From Candidatus Desantisiibacteriota bacterium (GTDB taxonomy: Bacteria > JACRDZ01), in NCBI GenBank assembly GCA_016209155.1, contig JACQWU010000157.1, positions 1-13,075 on the forward strand: a DNA stretch of 13,075 bases, in the 5' to 3' direction. The first letter of the stretch is position 1. Each line of letters opens with the position of its first letter. A program made the position numbers and the translations under genes. This document shows positions 1 through 7,301 of this stretch, in pieces. The notes beneath the pieces were generated by a model that worked only from the letters and a program-made list of their open reading frames with translations, searched no databases and was not told the DNA's origin.

Positions 1-23
1 TCTAACAAATCAACAAAAAATTC

Positions 24-52
24 TTGACAATTTATAATTACCCTTCAATAAT
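24..52 (+). promoter_or_regulatory. Sigma-70-type promoter upstream of the DGR locus
   Basis: A perfect -35 box TTGACA (24-29) is followed after 17 bases by AATAAT (47-52), one mismatch from TATAAT. It lies about 60 bases before the ribosome binding site of the first small ORF. It is the best promoter candidate for the small ORF and the large NTPase gene, and possibly for the whole DGR, since no equally good promoter was seen before the avd or RT genes. This is called from sequence match and spacing only. Confidence 0.6.
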
Positions 53-111
53 ATAACTTTAACTTGATATAATATATTTTATTGAACAGGAGAAGGAGGT
101 TGGACAAGATA

Positions 112-219
112 ATGACTCGTAATGAAGTAATAGAACACTTAAAAAAATTCAAAGAAGAAAACAAAGATAAATATCACCATTCCAAAATATTTAAGGATAA
201 CTTATGGACTGGGCAATAA
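112..219 (+). CDS. 35-aa ORF coupled to the large target gene; possible nucleotidyltransferase N-terminus remnant or leader peptide
   Basis: The ATG at 112 follows a strong purine-rich Shine-Dalgarno (AGGAGAAGGAGGT, 88-100). The frame runs 35 codons to TAA at 217-219 and overlaps the ATG of the large gene (204) by 16 bases, so the two are probably translationally coupled. The first ~20 residues (MTRNEVIEHLKKFKEENKDK) resemble the N-terminal helix of small MNT-type nucleotidyltransferases, which usually continue KYG.xx.GLFGS. Here that continuation is lost (KYHHSKIF), so this could be a truncated antitoxin-like gene whose start was captured in front of the target gene. It could equally be a short leader peptide. 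The resemblance is recalled, not searched; the ORF and its ribosome binding site are seen directly. Confidence 0.4.
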   Translation: MTRNEVIEHLKKFKEENKDKYHHSKIFKDNLWTGQ

Positions 220-3200
220 TAAATAAAATTCAAATTAAATTACAAGAACATAAAGATTCTCGTGTAAAAGAACTTCCACAGGGGGATATTAATGTTTTAG
301 TTATGAGCAACCTTTTAGCCCCGCATATTAATGCCAGTGAATTTGATATTCGGTTCATTGCTTCGGGTGCTTCCGGTGCCGGAGTTCTTTTAATAGTCAC
401 CGATGAAAAAGTTCCAATTATTATCAAATATGGGAAAAAAGAAATTGTTGATAGGGAAAAAGAAAATTATACTCTGAAAGTAAAAGAGTTTATTCAATCT
501 GAAATTATCCCAACCTTGAAAGATAGCTACATGACACTTGGTGAATATGCATCCATAGCATATATCTGGGGCGGCGGGTGGAATGAAGCCGGGAAATTTC
601 GTGATTACTTTAAGCATGAGGAATCCAGCAAAAAAATAAATGAACAAATCAGTTCTTTAATGGACGGGCTTTTTAAATGGTACAGACTTAAAAGAGGAAC
701 AATGATTCCTATTGACCAGTGGCAATGGAATCCCTCCAATGCTCTTGTCTCTGTTGAAAACAAAATCAAAGCCTGGGACAGCAATGATGGTGCTAAGAAA
801 AATTTAATTGCAGCAATTAGAAATCAGGAAAAATGGAGAAACGCAATAAGGATTGCAAACTTCAGCCAGGGTTTTTGTCATGGTGATTTGAACTGTAATA
901 ATATTATAATTTCTCAGAATAGTATTCCATTTCCAAAAATAATTGATTTTGCAAGTGTACGTGAAGGAATTACCCCTGCCAAGGACTGGGCAAAGTTTGA
1001 AAGGGAAATTAAATTCAGGTTTCTGCGGGATATCACATTGGATTCAACTGCATTTAGAAAAATGGTTAAACGAGTTGACGAAGTCTGTAATTCATTGAAT
1101 ACAACTGATGTTGATAACTCTATAAAAAAGCCATGCTATTTAATAACTTTTATAAGAAAAAAGTATTCGGAAAAAGTCAGTTCATTTTCTGATGCCCCAT
1201 ATCTTGAATATCTCTTTTATCTTTTCTATATAACACTATCATATATTATCCACCCGGAAATAAAAGATGATCTGGAAATACAAAACACAGTAATTGATTC
1301 TGCATACAGGACATTAGAAGAGATTGAAAAGTTATTCCCATACAAATATAAAAATTATACTTATCCCGGAATTTTGATTACAGAAGAAGAACCTTCTCCT
1401 AAAACTTATAAAAAAGATATTATTGATTTGCCAATAAAATTAGAAATTCCTGATAGTTATCAAAAATGGGTGGTTGATCGTTGTGAGGAAATCAATATAG
1501 AAAAATTAGTGGAAAGCAAAGACAGCGAAATTCTTTTAAGTGTAAAAATGCCGCAGATTTTTGTTCCTTTATATACCAATTCACTGGAAAACAAAACCAA
1601 TGAAGAAAAAGAGATCGAGCGTCATGAAATAGAAAAAAAACAGGAGTTGGTTAATATTGAAAAATTATCGGCGGAGAATGAATATTTAGTTATAAAAGGG
1701 CAGGCGGGTTCAGGTAAGACCACTTTATTAAAACATCTGGCTTATACTATAGCTAAAAAAATAAATCCGGATGGATTAAATGATTACCTGCCAGTACTAA
1801 TATTTTTAAATGATTTAAAGAAGGTTTCCAATTTGTCTGATAATAACATTGCCGGTACACCAAAAGCTGAAGAATTATTAACCGGTTACTTTGAAAAAAA
1901 CTGTCCCTCTCTGACTCTGGATATAATAAAAAGATTTTGCCGTGAAGGTAAAGCTATTTTTATATTTGACGGGCTGGATGAAATTAATACGGAAATAAGA
2001 AAAATCGTAGTTACTTCTTTTTCTGATTTTAGAACAAATAATAATTATCCAAAAATAGTATTGGCAGGAAGGCCGCACGGTATAGACACAAATGATAATA
2101 ATGTCTTATGTAAATTCCCCAATAAGTGCATTGAGATTAATACTTTAAATAATGAACAGATTAAAGATTTTGTAAAAAAATGGTTTTTATACGATTCTAA
2201 ACTGCAAAAAGAAGGCAAAACACCTGAGGGGATGATGTGTGAAATTACAGCTCATGAACGAGTTAAGGAACTGGTTATCAATCCACTGATGCTGACTGCT
2301 GTTTGTATTTTGTATCATTATGACCGAAAACTTCCGGAGCAGCGTGTTGAGTTGTATGAAAGGTTTATAAGCAATCTGATTTTTAAGAGATTTGATAATC
2401 CGCTAAAAATAGTAGAATTTTTAATGAGACTGGCTTTCAAAGTTCATACTGAAAAAACGAAAGAAGGAAGAGAGAGAGAAAGAAAATTTGATAACGCATT
2501 AGCCATCAAAGTAATGGAAGAAGTTTATCAGAAAGAAAAAGATGAAACCGATGTTGCATACAGGCAGAGGCTTGAGAGGCAATTTAAGAATATTGAACAA
2601 AATTGCGGACTGCTTGAAGTCAGCAATGATAAACAGTACAGGTTCTGGCATTTAAGTTTTCAGGAGTTTTTAAGTGCAAGGGATATTCAATCCCGGAATA
2701 TGAATTATGACAGGGCAATTGAAGAGTACTGGGATGATGACTGGTATGATGAAGTCATTAAGCTGCTTATAGGATATCTGGCTTTTAGCAGTAACAAGAA
2801 ATGGGCAAATACTATTGTTGAAAGCGAATTAAAAAATAAAGAAAATAATGTTTTCCCATTCAGGCGGATGTTGTTAGCCGCAGATGCGCTTAATGATATT
2901 CATAAAGATATGAGAGATAATAAGGTGCTTAAACTTGCTCAGGATTGTTTAAAGGATATTTGGGGAAAAGGGAATGATCCGAAAATATGGGTAAATGCGG
3001 GTGAAACCCTGGGCTGGTTGGGGGATACCAGAAACCTTAAAGAATTTATTCCTATTGAAGGTGGTGAATATAACTTTAAAGATTTGGGTGTTAAAAATAT
3101 AAAACCATTTGAAATAAGCAAATATCCGGTAACCAATCAATGGTTTGAAAAATTTATTAAAGCAAATGGATATGAAAATATGAATTATTGGAGTGAAGAA

Positions 3201-3695
3201 GGTAAAAAGTGGCTGAATCAACTAAAAGCCAAATACCCTCTATATTGGCACGAACGAAAATGGAAATGCCCAAATGCTCCAGTGGTTGGAGTATGCTGGT
3301 ATGAAGCGAATGCTTTCTGCCGATGGTTAAAACAAGGTTATAGATTGCCCACTGAACAAGAATGGCAAGCAACTGCCGCTGGGCTAAAAAACAGAATATA
3401 TCCATGGGGAAATGAGTTGCAAGATAATAGCTGTAATACTTATGAAACTAAAATTGGAAGAATTTCACCTGTGGGAATTTTTGCTAAAGGTTGCACTCCT
3501 CTTGGTGTAGCTGATATGGCTGGTAATGTGTGGGAATGGACTGACAGTTGGTTTGATGAAAGTAAAAATAGCAAGGTGCTTCGCGGGGGTTCATGGAACC
3601 TCAATCAGGAGCTCGCCCGATGCGCTAACCGTTACAGGAGCAATCCGGTGAACCGTGACAACAATCTCGGTTTTCGTTGTGCCAGGACTTTGTAG
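204..3695 (+). CDS. DGR target protein 1: kinase-like + NACHT NTPase + FGE-sulfatase/C-type-lectin-fold variable domain
   Basis: This 1163-residue protein has three recognisable parts. Residues ~50-260 look like an aminoglycoside-phosphotransferase/kinase-like fold: glycine-rich GASGAG (55-60), a candidate ATP-binding lysine K75, HGDLNCNN (226-233, catalytic-loop pattern) and IIDF (246-249, metal-binding Asp D248). Residues ~490-830 are a NACHT-type STAND NTPase: Walker A GQAGSGKTT (499-507), Walker B ending DGLDE (589-593) and the conserved WHLSFQEF (815-822). A short helical linker follows. Residues ~948-1163 are an FGE-sulfatase-like domain with RLPTEQEW (from 1047), GNVWEWTDSW (from 1107), LRGGSW (1126-1131) and C-terminal GFRCARTL. 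The last ~38 codons are VR1. The start is supported by AAGGA at 193-197, six bases before the ATG. By analogy to STAND proteins, ligand binding by the variable domain would drive NTP-dependent switching and an output by the kinase-like part; this is inference. The protein is intracellular, with no signal peptide or clear membrane segment. Confidence 0.88.
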   Translation: MDWAIINKIQIKLQEHKDSRVKELPQGDINVLVMSNLLAPHINASEFDIRFIASGASGAGVLLIVTDEKVPIIIKYGKKEIVDREKENYTLKVKEFIQSEIIPTLKDSYMTLGEYASIAYIWGGGWNEAGKFRDYFKHEESSKKINEQISSLMDGLFKWYRLKRGTMIPIDQWQWNPSNALVSVENKIKAWDSNDGAKKNLIAAIRNQEKWRNAIRIANFSQGFCHGDLNCNNIIISQNSIPFPKIIDFASVREGITPAKDWAKFEREIKFRFLRDITLDSTAFRKMVKRVDEVCNSLNTTDVDNSIKKPCYLITFIRKKYSEKVSSFSDAPYLEYLFYLFYITLSYIIHPEIKDDLEIQNTVIDSAYRTLEEIEKLFPYKYKNYTYPGILITEEEPSPKTYKKDIIDLPIKLEIPDSYQKWVVDRCEEINIEKLVESKDSEILLSVKMPQIFVPLYTNSLENKTNEEKEIERHEIEKKQELVNIEKLSAENEYLVIKGQAGSGKTTLLKHLAYTIAKKINPDGLNDYLPVLIFLNDLKKVSNLSDNNIAGTPKAEELLTGYFEKNCPSLTLDIIKRFCREGKAIFIFDGLDEINTEIRKIVVTSFSDFRTNNNYPKIVLAGRPHGIDTNDNNVLCKFPNKCIEINTLNNEQIKDFVKKWFLYDSKLQKEGKTPEGMMCEITAHERVKELVINPLMLTAVCILYHYDRKLPEQRVELYERFISNLIFKRFDNPLKIVEFLMRLAFKVHTEKTKEGRERERKFDNALAIKVMEEVYQKEKDETDVAYRQRLERQFKNIEQNCGLLEVSNDKQYRFWHLSFQEFLSARDIQSRNMNYDRAIEEYWDDDWYDEVIKLLIGYLAFSSNKKWANTIVESELKNKENNVFPFRRMLLAADALNDIHKDMRDNKVLKLAQDCLKDIWGKGNDPKIWVNAGETLGWLGDTRNLKEFIPIEGGEYNFKDLGVKNIKPFEISKYPVTNQWFEKFIKANGYENMNYWSEEGKKWLNQLKAKYPLYWHERKWKCPNAPVVGVCWYEANAFCRWLKQGYRLPTEQEWQATAAGLKNRIYPWGNELQDNSCNTYETKIGRISPVGIFAKGCTPLGVADMAGNVWEWTDSWFDESKNSKVLRGGSWNLNQELARCANRYRSNPVNRDNNLGFRCARTL
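3574..3689 (+). repeat. DGR variable repeat VR1 (3' end of target 1)
   Basis: This 116-base copy of the template repeat (5159-5274) encodes residues ~1125-1162 of target 1. Aligned codon by codon, it differs from TR at nine positions between 3592 and 3670, all adenines in TR: AAC>CTC twice, AAC>TAC, AAC>AGC, GAG>GTG, AAC>GAC and ATC>CTC. The tenth difference, T>G at 3686, lies at the 3' edge, beyond the initiation (IMH-like) stretch TCGGTTTTCGTTGTGCCAG. Cysteine, glycine, arginine and tryptophan codons that form the fold lack changed adenines and are intact. Confidence 0.93.
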
Positions 3696-3749
3696 CTCTT
3701 TGCACTTTTACGCTTTTACCCTTTACCGCCGTTAGGCGGTCGAAATTTT
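3690..3749 (+). promoter_or_regulatory. Post-VR1 target-recognition segment with hairpin (stem 3725-3730/3735-3740)
   Basis: The 60 bases after VR1 match those after VR2 (7296-7355) at 55 positions. Inside is a hairpin with arms ACCGCC (3725-3730) and GGCGGT (3735-3740) around a four-base GTTA loop. DGR targets studied experimentally need a hairpin/cruciform just downstream of the VR for efficient retrohoming, and this fits that role. It is followed by a T-run (AAATTTT), so it may also work as a weak transcription terminator. Confidence 0.65.
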
Positions 3750-3766
3750 AAAAATTAGGAGATACA

Positions 3767-4114
3767 TTGCCTAAAGAAGTTGATGCTATTACAAAACTTT
3801 ATGATTTTATTCTTTGGATAATCCCGAAGCTGGAAAAATTTCCACGCAGTCAGAAATTTTTACTGGCGGACAGAATTGAAAATTTTTTACTCGATATTCT
3901 TGAACTTTTGATTGAAGCGTCTTATTCCAAAAATAAATCCAATCAACTCAAAAATGCAAATTTGAAACTTGAACAACTGCGTTATTTAATAAGATTATCC
4001 AAGGACCTTAAATTACTTGATTTAAAAAGTTATGAATTTTCTGCTCAGACAATTAATAATATTGGCATTTCTATTGGAGGTTGGTTAAAATATACAAATC
4101 ATGAAAACATATAA
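3767..4114 (+). CDS. avd: DGR accessory variability determinant (Avd-like four-helix-bundle protein)
   Basis: This 115-residue, lysine/leucine-rich, predicted all-helical protein matches the Avd/four-helix-bundle family as I know it: KFPRSQKF near residue 25, then DRI, LLDILELLIEA, LKLEQLRYLIRL.KDLKLL and a C-terminal IGGWLK. Avd proteins form pentameric barrels that bind the DGR reverse transcriptase and TR RNA and are needed for cDNA synthesis. The start is TTG at 3767, supported by AGGAG (3757-3761) five bases upstream; no ATG competes with it. The gene lies 71 bases after target 1 and overlaps the RT start by 14 bases, so the two are translationally coupled. Its length is close to the family norm (~110-130 residues). 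Confidence 0.9.
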   Translation: MPKEVDAITKLYDFILWIIPKLEKFPRSQKFLLADRIENFLLDILELLIEASYSKNKSNQLKNANLKLEQLRYLIRLSKDLKLLDLKSYEFSAQTINNIGISIGGWLKYTNHENI

Positions 4115-5213
4115 CAATCTATTTGATAAAATAATTTCATTTTCTAACCTTCTTCTCGCTTCCCAAAAAACGCAAAAAGGCAAGCGTTTTAAAGATGGAA
4201 TTGCTTTGTTTAATTTGAATCTGGAAAAGGAATTGATTAAACTGCAAAAAGAATTACAGGAAATGACTTATCATCATGGTGAATACCGTGATTTTTTTGT
4301 TTACGATCCAAAAAGACGGTTAATCAGCGCTGCTCCATACCGGGATCGAGTGGTTCATCATGCTCTTTGTAATATTATTGAACCAATTTTTAATAAAGCA
4401 TTTATTTATGATTCATATGCTAACCGGAAGGAAAAAGGTACTCATGCCGCAATTAATAGATATACTGAATTTGCCGGAAAAAATAAATATGTTTTGCAAT
4501 GTGATATACAAAAATATTTTCAAAGCGTTAACCATGAAATACTTCTGGAGATTATTTCAAAAAAGATTACATGCGTAAAAACACTCTGGCTTATTAGAGA
4601 AATCATCAATACACGATGCGATGAAAATTATTTCTTTTACTTTGAAAATGACGACCTTTTCAGCCCGTTTGAAAAAAAGAAAGGAATTCCTATAGGTAAT
4701 TTAACAAGCCAATTTTTTGCCAATGTTTATCTAAATGGTTTTGATCATTTCATAAAAGAAACGATTAAATGTCCATACATTCGCTATGTCGATGATTTTG
4801 TTGTATTCGGCAATGATAAAGAACAATTGCATGAAGTAAAAAATCAAATGGATATTTATCTTGCTTCATTACGTTTAAAACTTCACGAGAGAAAATGCAG
4901 AATATATCAAATCAAAGATGGACTTAACTTTCTTGGTTATAGAATATTTCCTGAGTATCGATTACTTAAGAAAGATAATATATTACGAATGAAAAGAAAG
5001 CTTAAAAAATTAAGCCATCAATATAAACATGGCTCAATTTCTCTTGATAAAATTCATCAAAGTATTCAAAGTTGGATAGGCCATGCTTCCCATGCCGATA
5101 CTTACAATTTAAGATCAAAGCTATTGGGAAGTGTAGCTTTTCAAAGGGGTGCGACCAGAGGTGCTTCGCGGGGGTTCATGGAACAACAATCAGGAGAACG
5201 CCCGATGCGCTAA
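4101..5213 (+). CDS. DGR-type reverse transcriptase
   Basis: This 370-residue retroelement RT shows catalytic Asp 135 in LQCDIQKYF, the motif [14 protein letters not shown] (195 onward) and the catalytic YVDD box (Y229-D232). The I/LGxxxSQ form of motif 4 (here IGNLTSQ, 198-204) is characteristic of DGR RTs, whereas most retroviral and group II RTs carry a QG form. These enzymes copy TR RNA with high misincorporation opposite adenine. ATG 4101 sits inside the end of avd. There is no maturase or endonuclease domain, which fits a DGR and not a group II intron. The last 18 codons (353-370) lie inside the template repeat, and the stop TAA (5211-5213) uses two adenines of a TR AAC codon, so the conserved enzyme probably ends near residue 350 and the tail is TR-derived. 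Confidence 0.93.
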   Translation: MKTYNNLFDKIISFSNLLLASQKTQKGKRFKDGIALFNLNLEKELIKLQKELQEMTYHHGEYRDFFVYDPKRRLISAAPYRDRVVHHALCNIIEPIFNKAFIYDSYANRKEKGTHAAINRYTEFAGKNKYVLQCDIQKYFQSVNHEILLEIISKKITCVKTLWLIREIINTRCDENYFFYFENDDLFSPFEKKKGIPIGNLTSQFFANVYLNGFDHFIKETIKCPYIRYVDDFVVFGNDKEQLHEVKNQMDIYLASLRLKLHERKCRIYQIKDGLNFLGYRIFPEYRLLKKDNILRMKRKLKKLSHQYKHGSISLDKIHQSIQSWIGHASHADTYNLRSKLLGSVAFQRGATRGASRGFMEQQSGERPMR

Positions 5214-5274
5214 CCGTAACAGGAACAATCCGGAGAACCGTAACAACAATATCGGTTTTCGTTGTGCCAGTACT
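5159..5274 (+). repeat. DGR template repeat (TR)
   Basis: This 116-base repeat has the same orientation as the RT and both targets. Read in the VR frame it is dense in AAC/AAT codons: from 5182 to 5253 it holds 30 adenines, 19 of which are changed in at least one VR. Both VRs differ from this copy only at its adenines, which marks it as the template. The 3' part TCGGTTTTCGTTGTGCCAG (5252-5270) is unchanged in all three copies and is the likely IMH/IMH* region. At 5271 TR has T where both VRs have G, which marks the end of transferred sequence. Confidence 0.94.
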
Positions 5275-5436
5275 AAAAAAGTTTGTTTTTGCCGGAGCCT
5301 TATCTTTTAAGAAAAGATAGGGGTGTGCATTTACTTAAGTCCAGGTCGCAATCCTGTGTTGGCTTATTTTAGCCAACCAAAATAAAAATAGCTCTATCCG
5401 GGGTTAGTAGGGAGACTGAAAACTCCGGGAGAGTAT
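5275..5436 (+). ncRNA. Structured non-coding stretch after TR, likely 3' part of the DGR template RNA
   Basis: No credible gene lies between TR and the second target. Three stem-loops can be drawn: CCTTATCTTTT (5298-5308) with AAAAGATAGGG (5312-5322), 11 bp including one G-T pair; GTTGGCT (5358-5364) with AGCCAAC (5371-5377); and CCGGGGTT (5398-5405) with AACTCCGG (5421-5428), one G-T pair. In the studied Bordetella phage DGR, a structured spacer 3' of TR binds RT-Avd and primes cDNA synthesis. This stretch sits where that element would be. It is drawn by eye and no folding energy was computed. Confidence 0.4.
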
Positions 5437-5448
5437 AAAGGAGAAAAA

Positions 5449-7301
5449 TTGGGAAAATTTAAAATTAAAATTTTAAGTGATAATCCGGAAGAAATAAAAG
5501 AAAACATTAAGTTTGATTTTCATGCTTATAAAAAAACATTTGTTGATATCATATCCTCAAATGATAATGAAACTCCGCTTGTAATAGGGCTTGAAGGCAG
5601 ATGGGGGAGAGGTAAAACCACATAGATATAAAAAAATTATGGGATAAACTTAATCTTAAGGCAATACCTGAATTTTTAGTAGACTATATTCCTTTTTTAA
5701 AAGGTTTTTCAAATATAATAAAAGAAGAAGATTATAAAAAAAACCTGCCGTATTTTAACCTTTTCAGCACATTTTTAAAACAATTAATCAGGCTTTGGAT
5801 TCATTGTGAAGATTCATTTAAAATAACTGATGGAGAAAGCATTGGGGTTGGAGAAATAGATGATAAAAAAGGTGTTGTGGTAATTTTTATTGACGACCTT
5901 GACAGGTGTAATAAAGAAAATATTGTAAAAGTTCTAGAAGCTGTGAAACTTTTTCTTGATTTTAGAGGATGTATTTTCGTAATGGGGGTTTCTATAGAAA
6001 TTATAGTAAAGGCTACTTCTTCTGTGGCTCATTGTGAAGATGGAAGTGAATACCTTGAAAAGATGATTCAGGTATCATACGGACTTCCACCAATTCACCA
6101 GGATGATATGAAAATTTATTTCGAAGAAAAAATTTCCCTATTTTCCTATAATGATATCTTAAATAAATACTCAGACGTAATTATAAAATCATTTGGAGAT
6201 AGGATTACTCCAAGAAAAATTAAGCAGTTCATTAATAATCTAAACCTGCAAATTAAGATATCAGATAATAAGGGTTTATTTGAAAAAGATTTTTATGATG
6301 AAAATAATAATAAAATAATTTTAAAAATTGATCATTATATATACTGGAATATTCTGAAAGAAGCATTTAGAATAAATTTTGATAGTATTAAAGATAATAC
6401 AGATATTATAAAAATGACACAAACCGCATATAAAGAAAATGAAGCTCAAATAAAAAATAGTAATTTTGAAAATATTGATAAAATCCGATACGAAGTTGTT
6501 AAGGATATACTAAAAAATCAAATGTTACGGGAGATAGTTATAAATTTACCTGATAATGCTGAGATTATAAATATATTAAAATTTGAATCTTTAGCAGTTG
6601 GTCAAATACATATAGAAACAGAAGATATGAAGGGAATGCGTGAGCATTATCGTAGTGGGGCAATGGTAAAAATTGAAAAAGGTCCGTTTTTATATACAGA
6701 GGAAAAAATTAAAGAAAAAATAGATTACGATTATGAAATAGATATATTCCCTGTTACAATTGAAGAATATTGCAAATTTATAGATATTAAGAAGCCGGAT
6801 AAAAAGGAATTAGATAATTGGATTTCTTTAGAAGGTAGGATTAAAGAGAAAGATGGAAAATATATTGTGGAAAAATGTTACGAGAAACATCCTATTATTT
6901 ATGTATCATGGTATGGTGCTAAGGAATATGCAAAATGGATGAAAAAAAGACTGCCCGAAGAAAAAGAATGGGAGAAAGCGGCAAGGGGACCAAATGGTTG
7001 GATATATCCATGGGGTGATGAGTTTGATAAAGGAAAATGCAATACCTCTGAATCCAATAATAATGATACAACTGAGGTAGACAAATATCCGAATGGAAAA
7101 AGTTATTATGGATGCTATGATATGGCAGGTAATGTCTGGGAGTGGACGGACAGTTGGTATGATAAAAATATGGATAGCAAGGTGCTTCGCGGGGGTTCAT
7201 GGTACTACGATCAGGAGTACGCCCGATGCGCTGACCGTGACAGGTACCTTCCGGAGTACCGTAACCTCGATATCGGTTTTCGTTGTGCCAGGACTTTGTA
7301 G
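5449..7301 (+). pseudogene. DGR target 2: KAP-type P-loop NTPase + FGE-like variable domain, disrupted between Walker A and B
   Basis: The N-terminal piece starts at TTG 5449, five bases after AAAGGAG (5437-5443). It encodes 58 residues typical of KAP NTPases: FHAYKKTF.DII, then Walker A GRWGRGKTT (50-58). It then hits TAG at 5623-5625. The next frame is open from 5616 to 7301 and carries FIDDLDRC (Walker B, ~5886-5909), VKLFLDFRGCIFVMGV, YLEKMIQ and ITPRKIKQFINNL, all KAP-like. From ~6657 follows an FGE-like domain (RLPEEKEW, GNVWEWTDSW, LRGGSW, GFRCARTL) ending in VR2. Walker A and B are only ~90 codons apart, and the WFNAW(R/K)Y segment expected after Walker A is missing, so an internal deletion with frameshift is likelier than a one-base error. 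A separate product could begin only at GTG 5877, without Walker A. An assembly error is possible. Confidence 0.8.
7180..7295 (+). repeat. DGR variable repeat VR2 (3' end of target 2)
   Basis: This 116-base copy of TR lies in the same frame relative to the FGE-like domain as VR1. It differs from TR at 13 positions between 7203 and 7271, all adenines in TR: five AAC>TAC, two AAC>GAC, two AAT>GAT, AAT>CTT and AAC>CTC. It also shares with VR1 the G (7292) that replaces the TR T at 5271. No stop codon is created and all non-adenine positions are intact, although the gene is broken upstream. Confidence 0.94.

Noticed and set aside
3690-3749. Simple rho-independent terminator as the only role
   Set aside because: The sequence is conserved with the post-VR2 copy well beyond the stem, and the T-run is imperfect, so a pure terminator explains less than a DGR recognition site.
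4101-5213. Group II intron or retron reverse transcriptase
   Set aside because: There is no maturase/endonuclease domain or intron RNA ends. An Avd neighbour, TR/VR pairs and the IGxxxSQ motif all indicate a DGR.
5072-5320. Plus-strand reading frame across the RT end and TR
   Set aside because: It is the RT/TR sequence read in another frame. It has no ribosome binding site, and its apparent similarity to the frame at 7093-7377 comes only from the TR-VR repeat.
5291-5364. tRNA-like segment (CAGG/CCTG arm with 7-base loop followed by TGTTGGC)
   Set aside because: The loop is TCGCAAT and not a T-loop, the acceptor pairing needs several wobble pairs, and no anticodon or D arm can be drawn.
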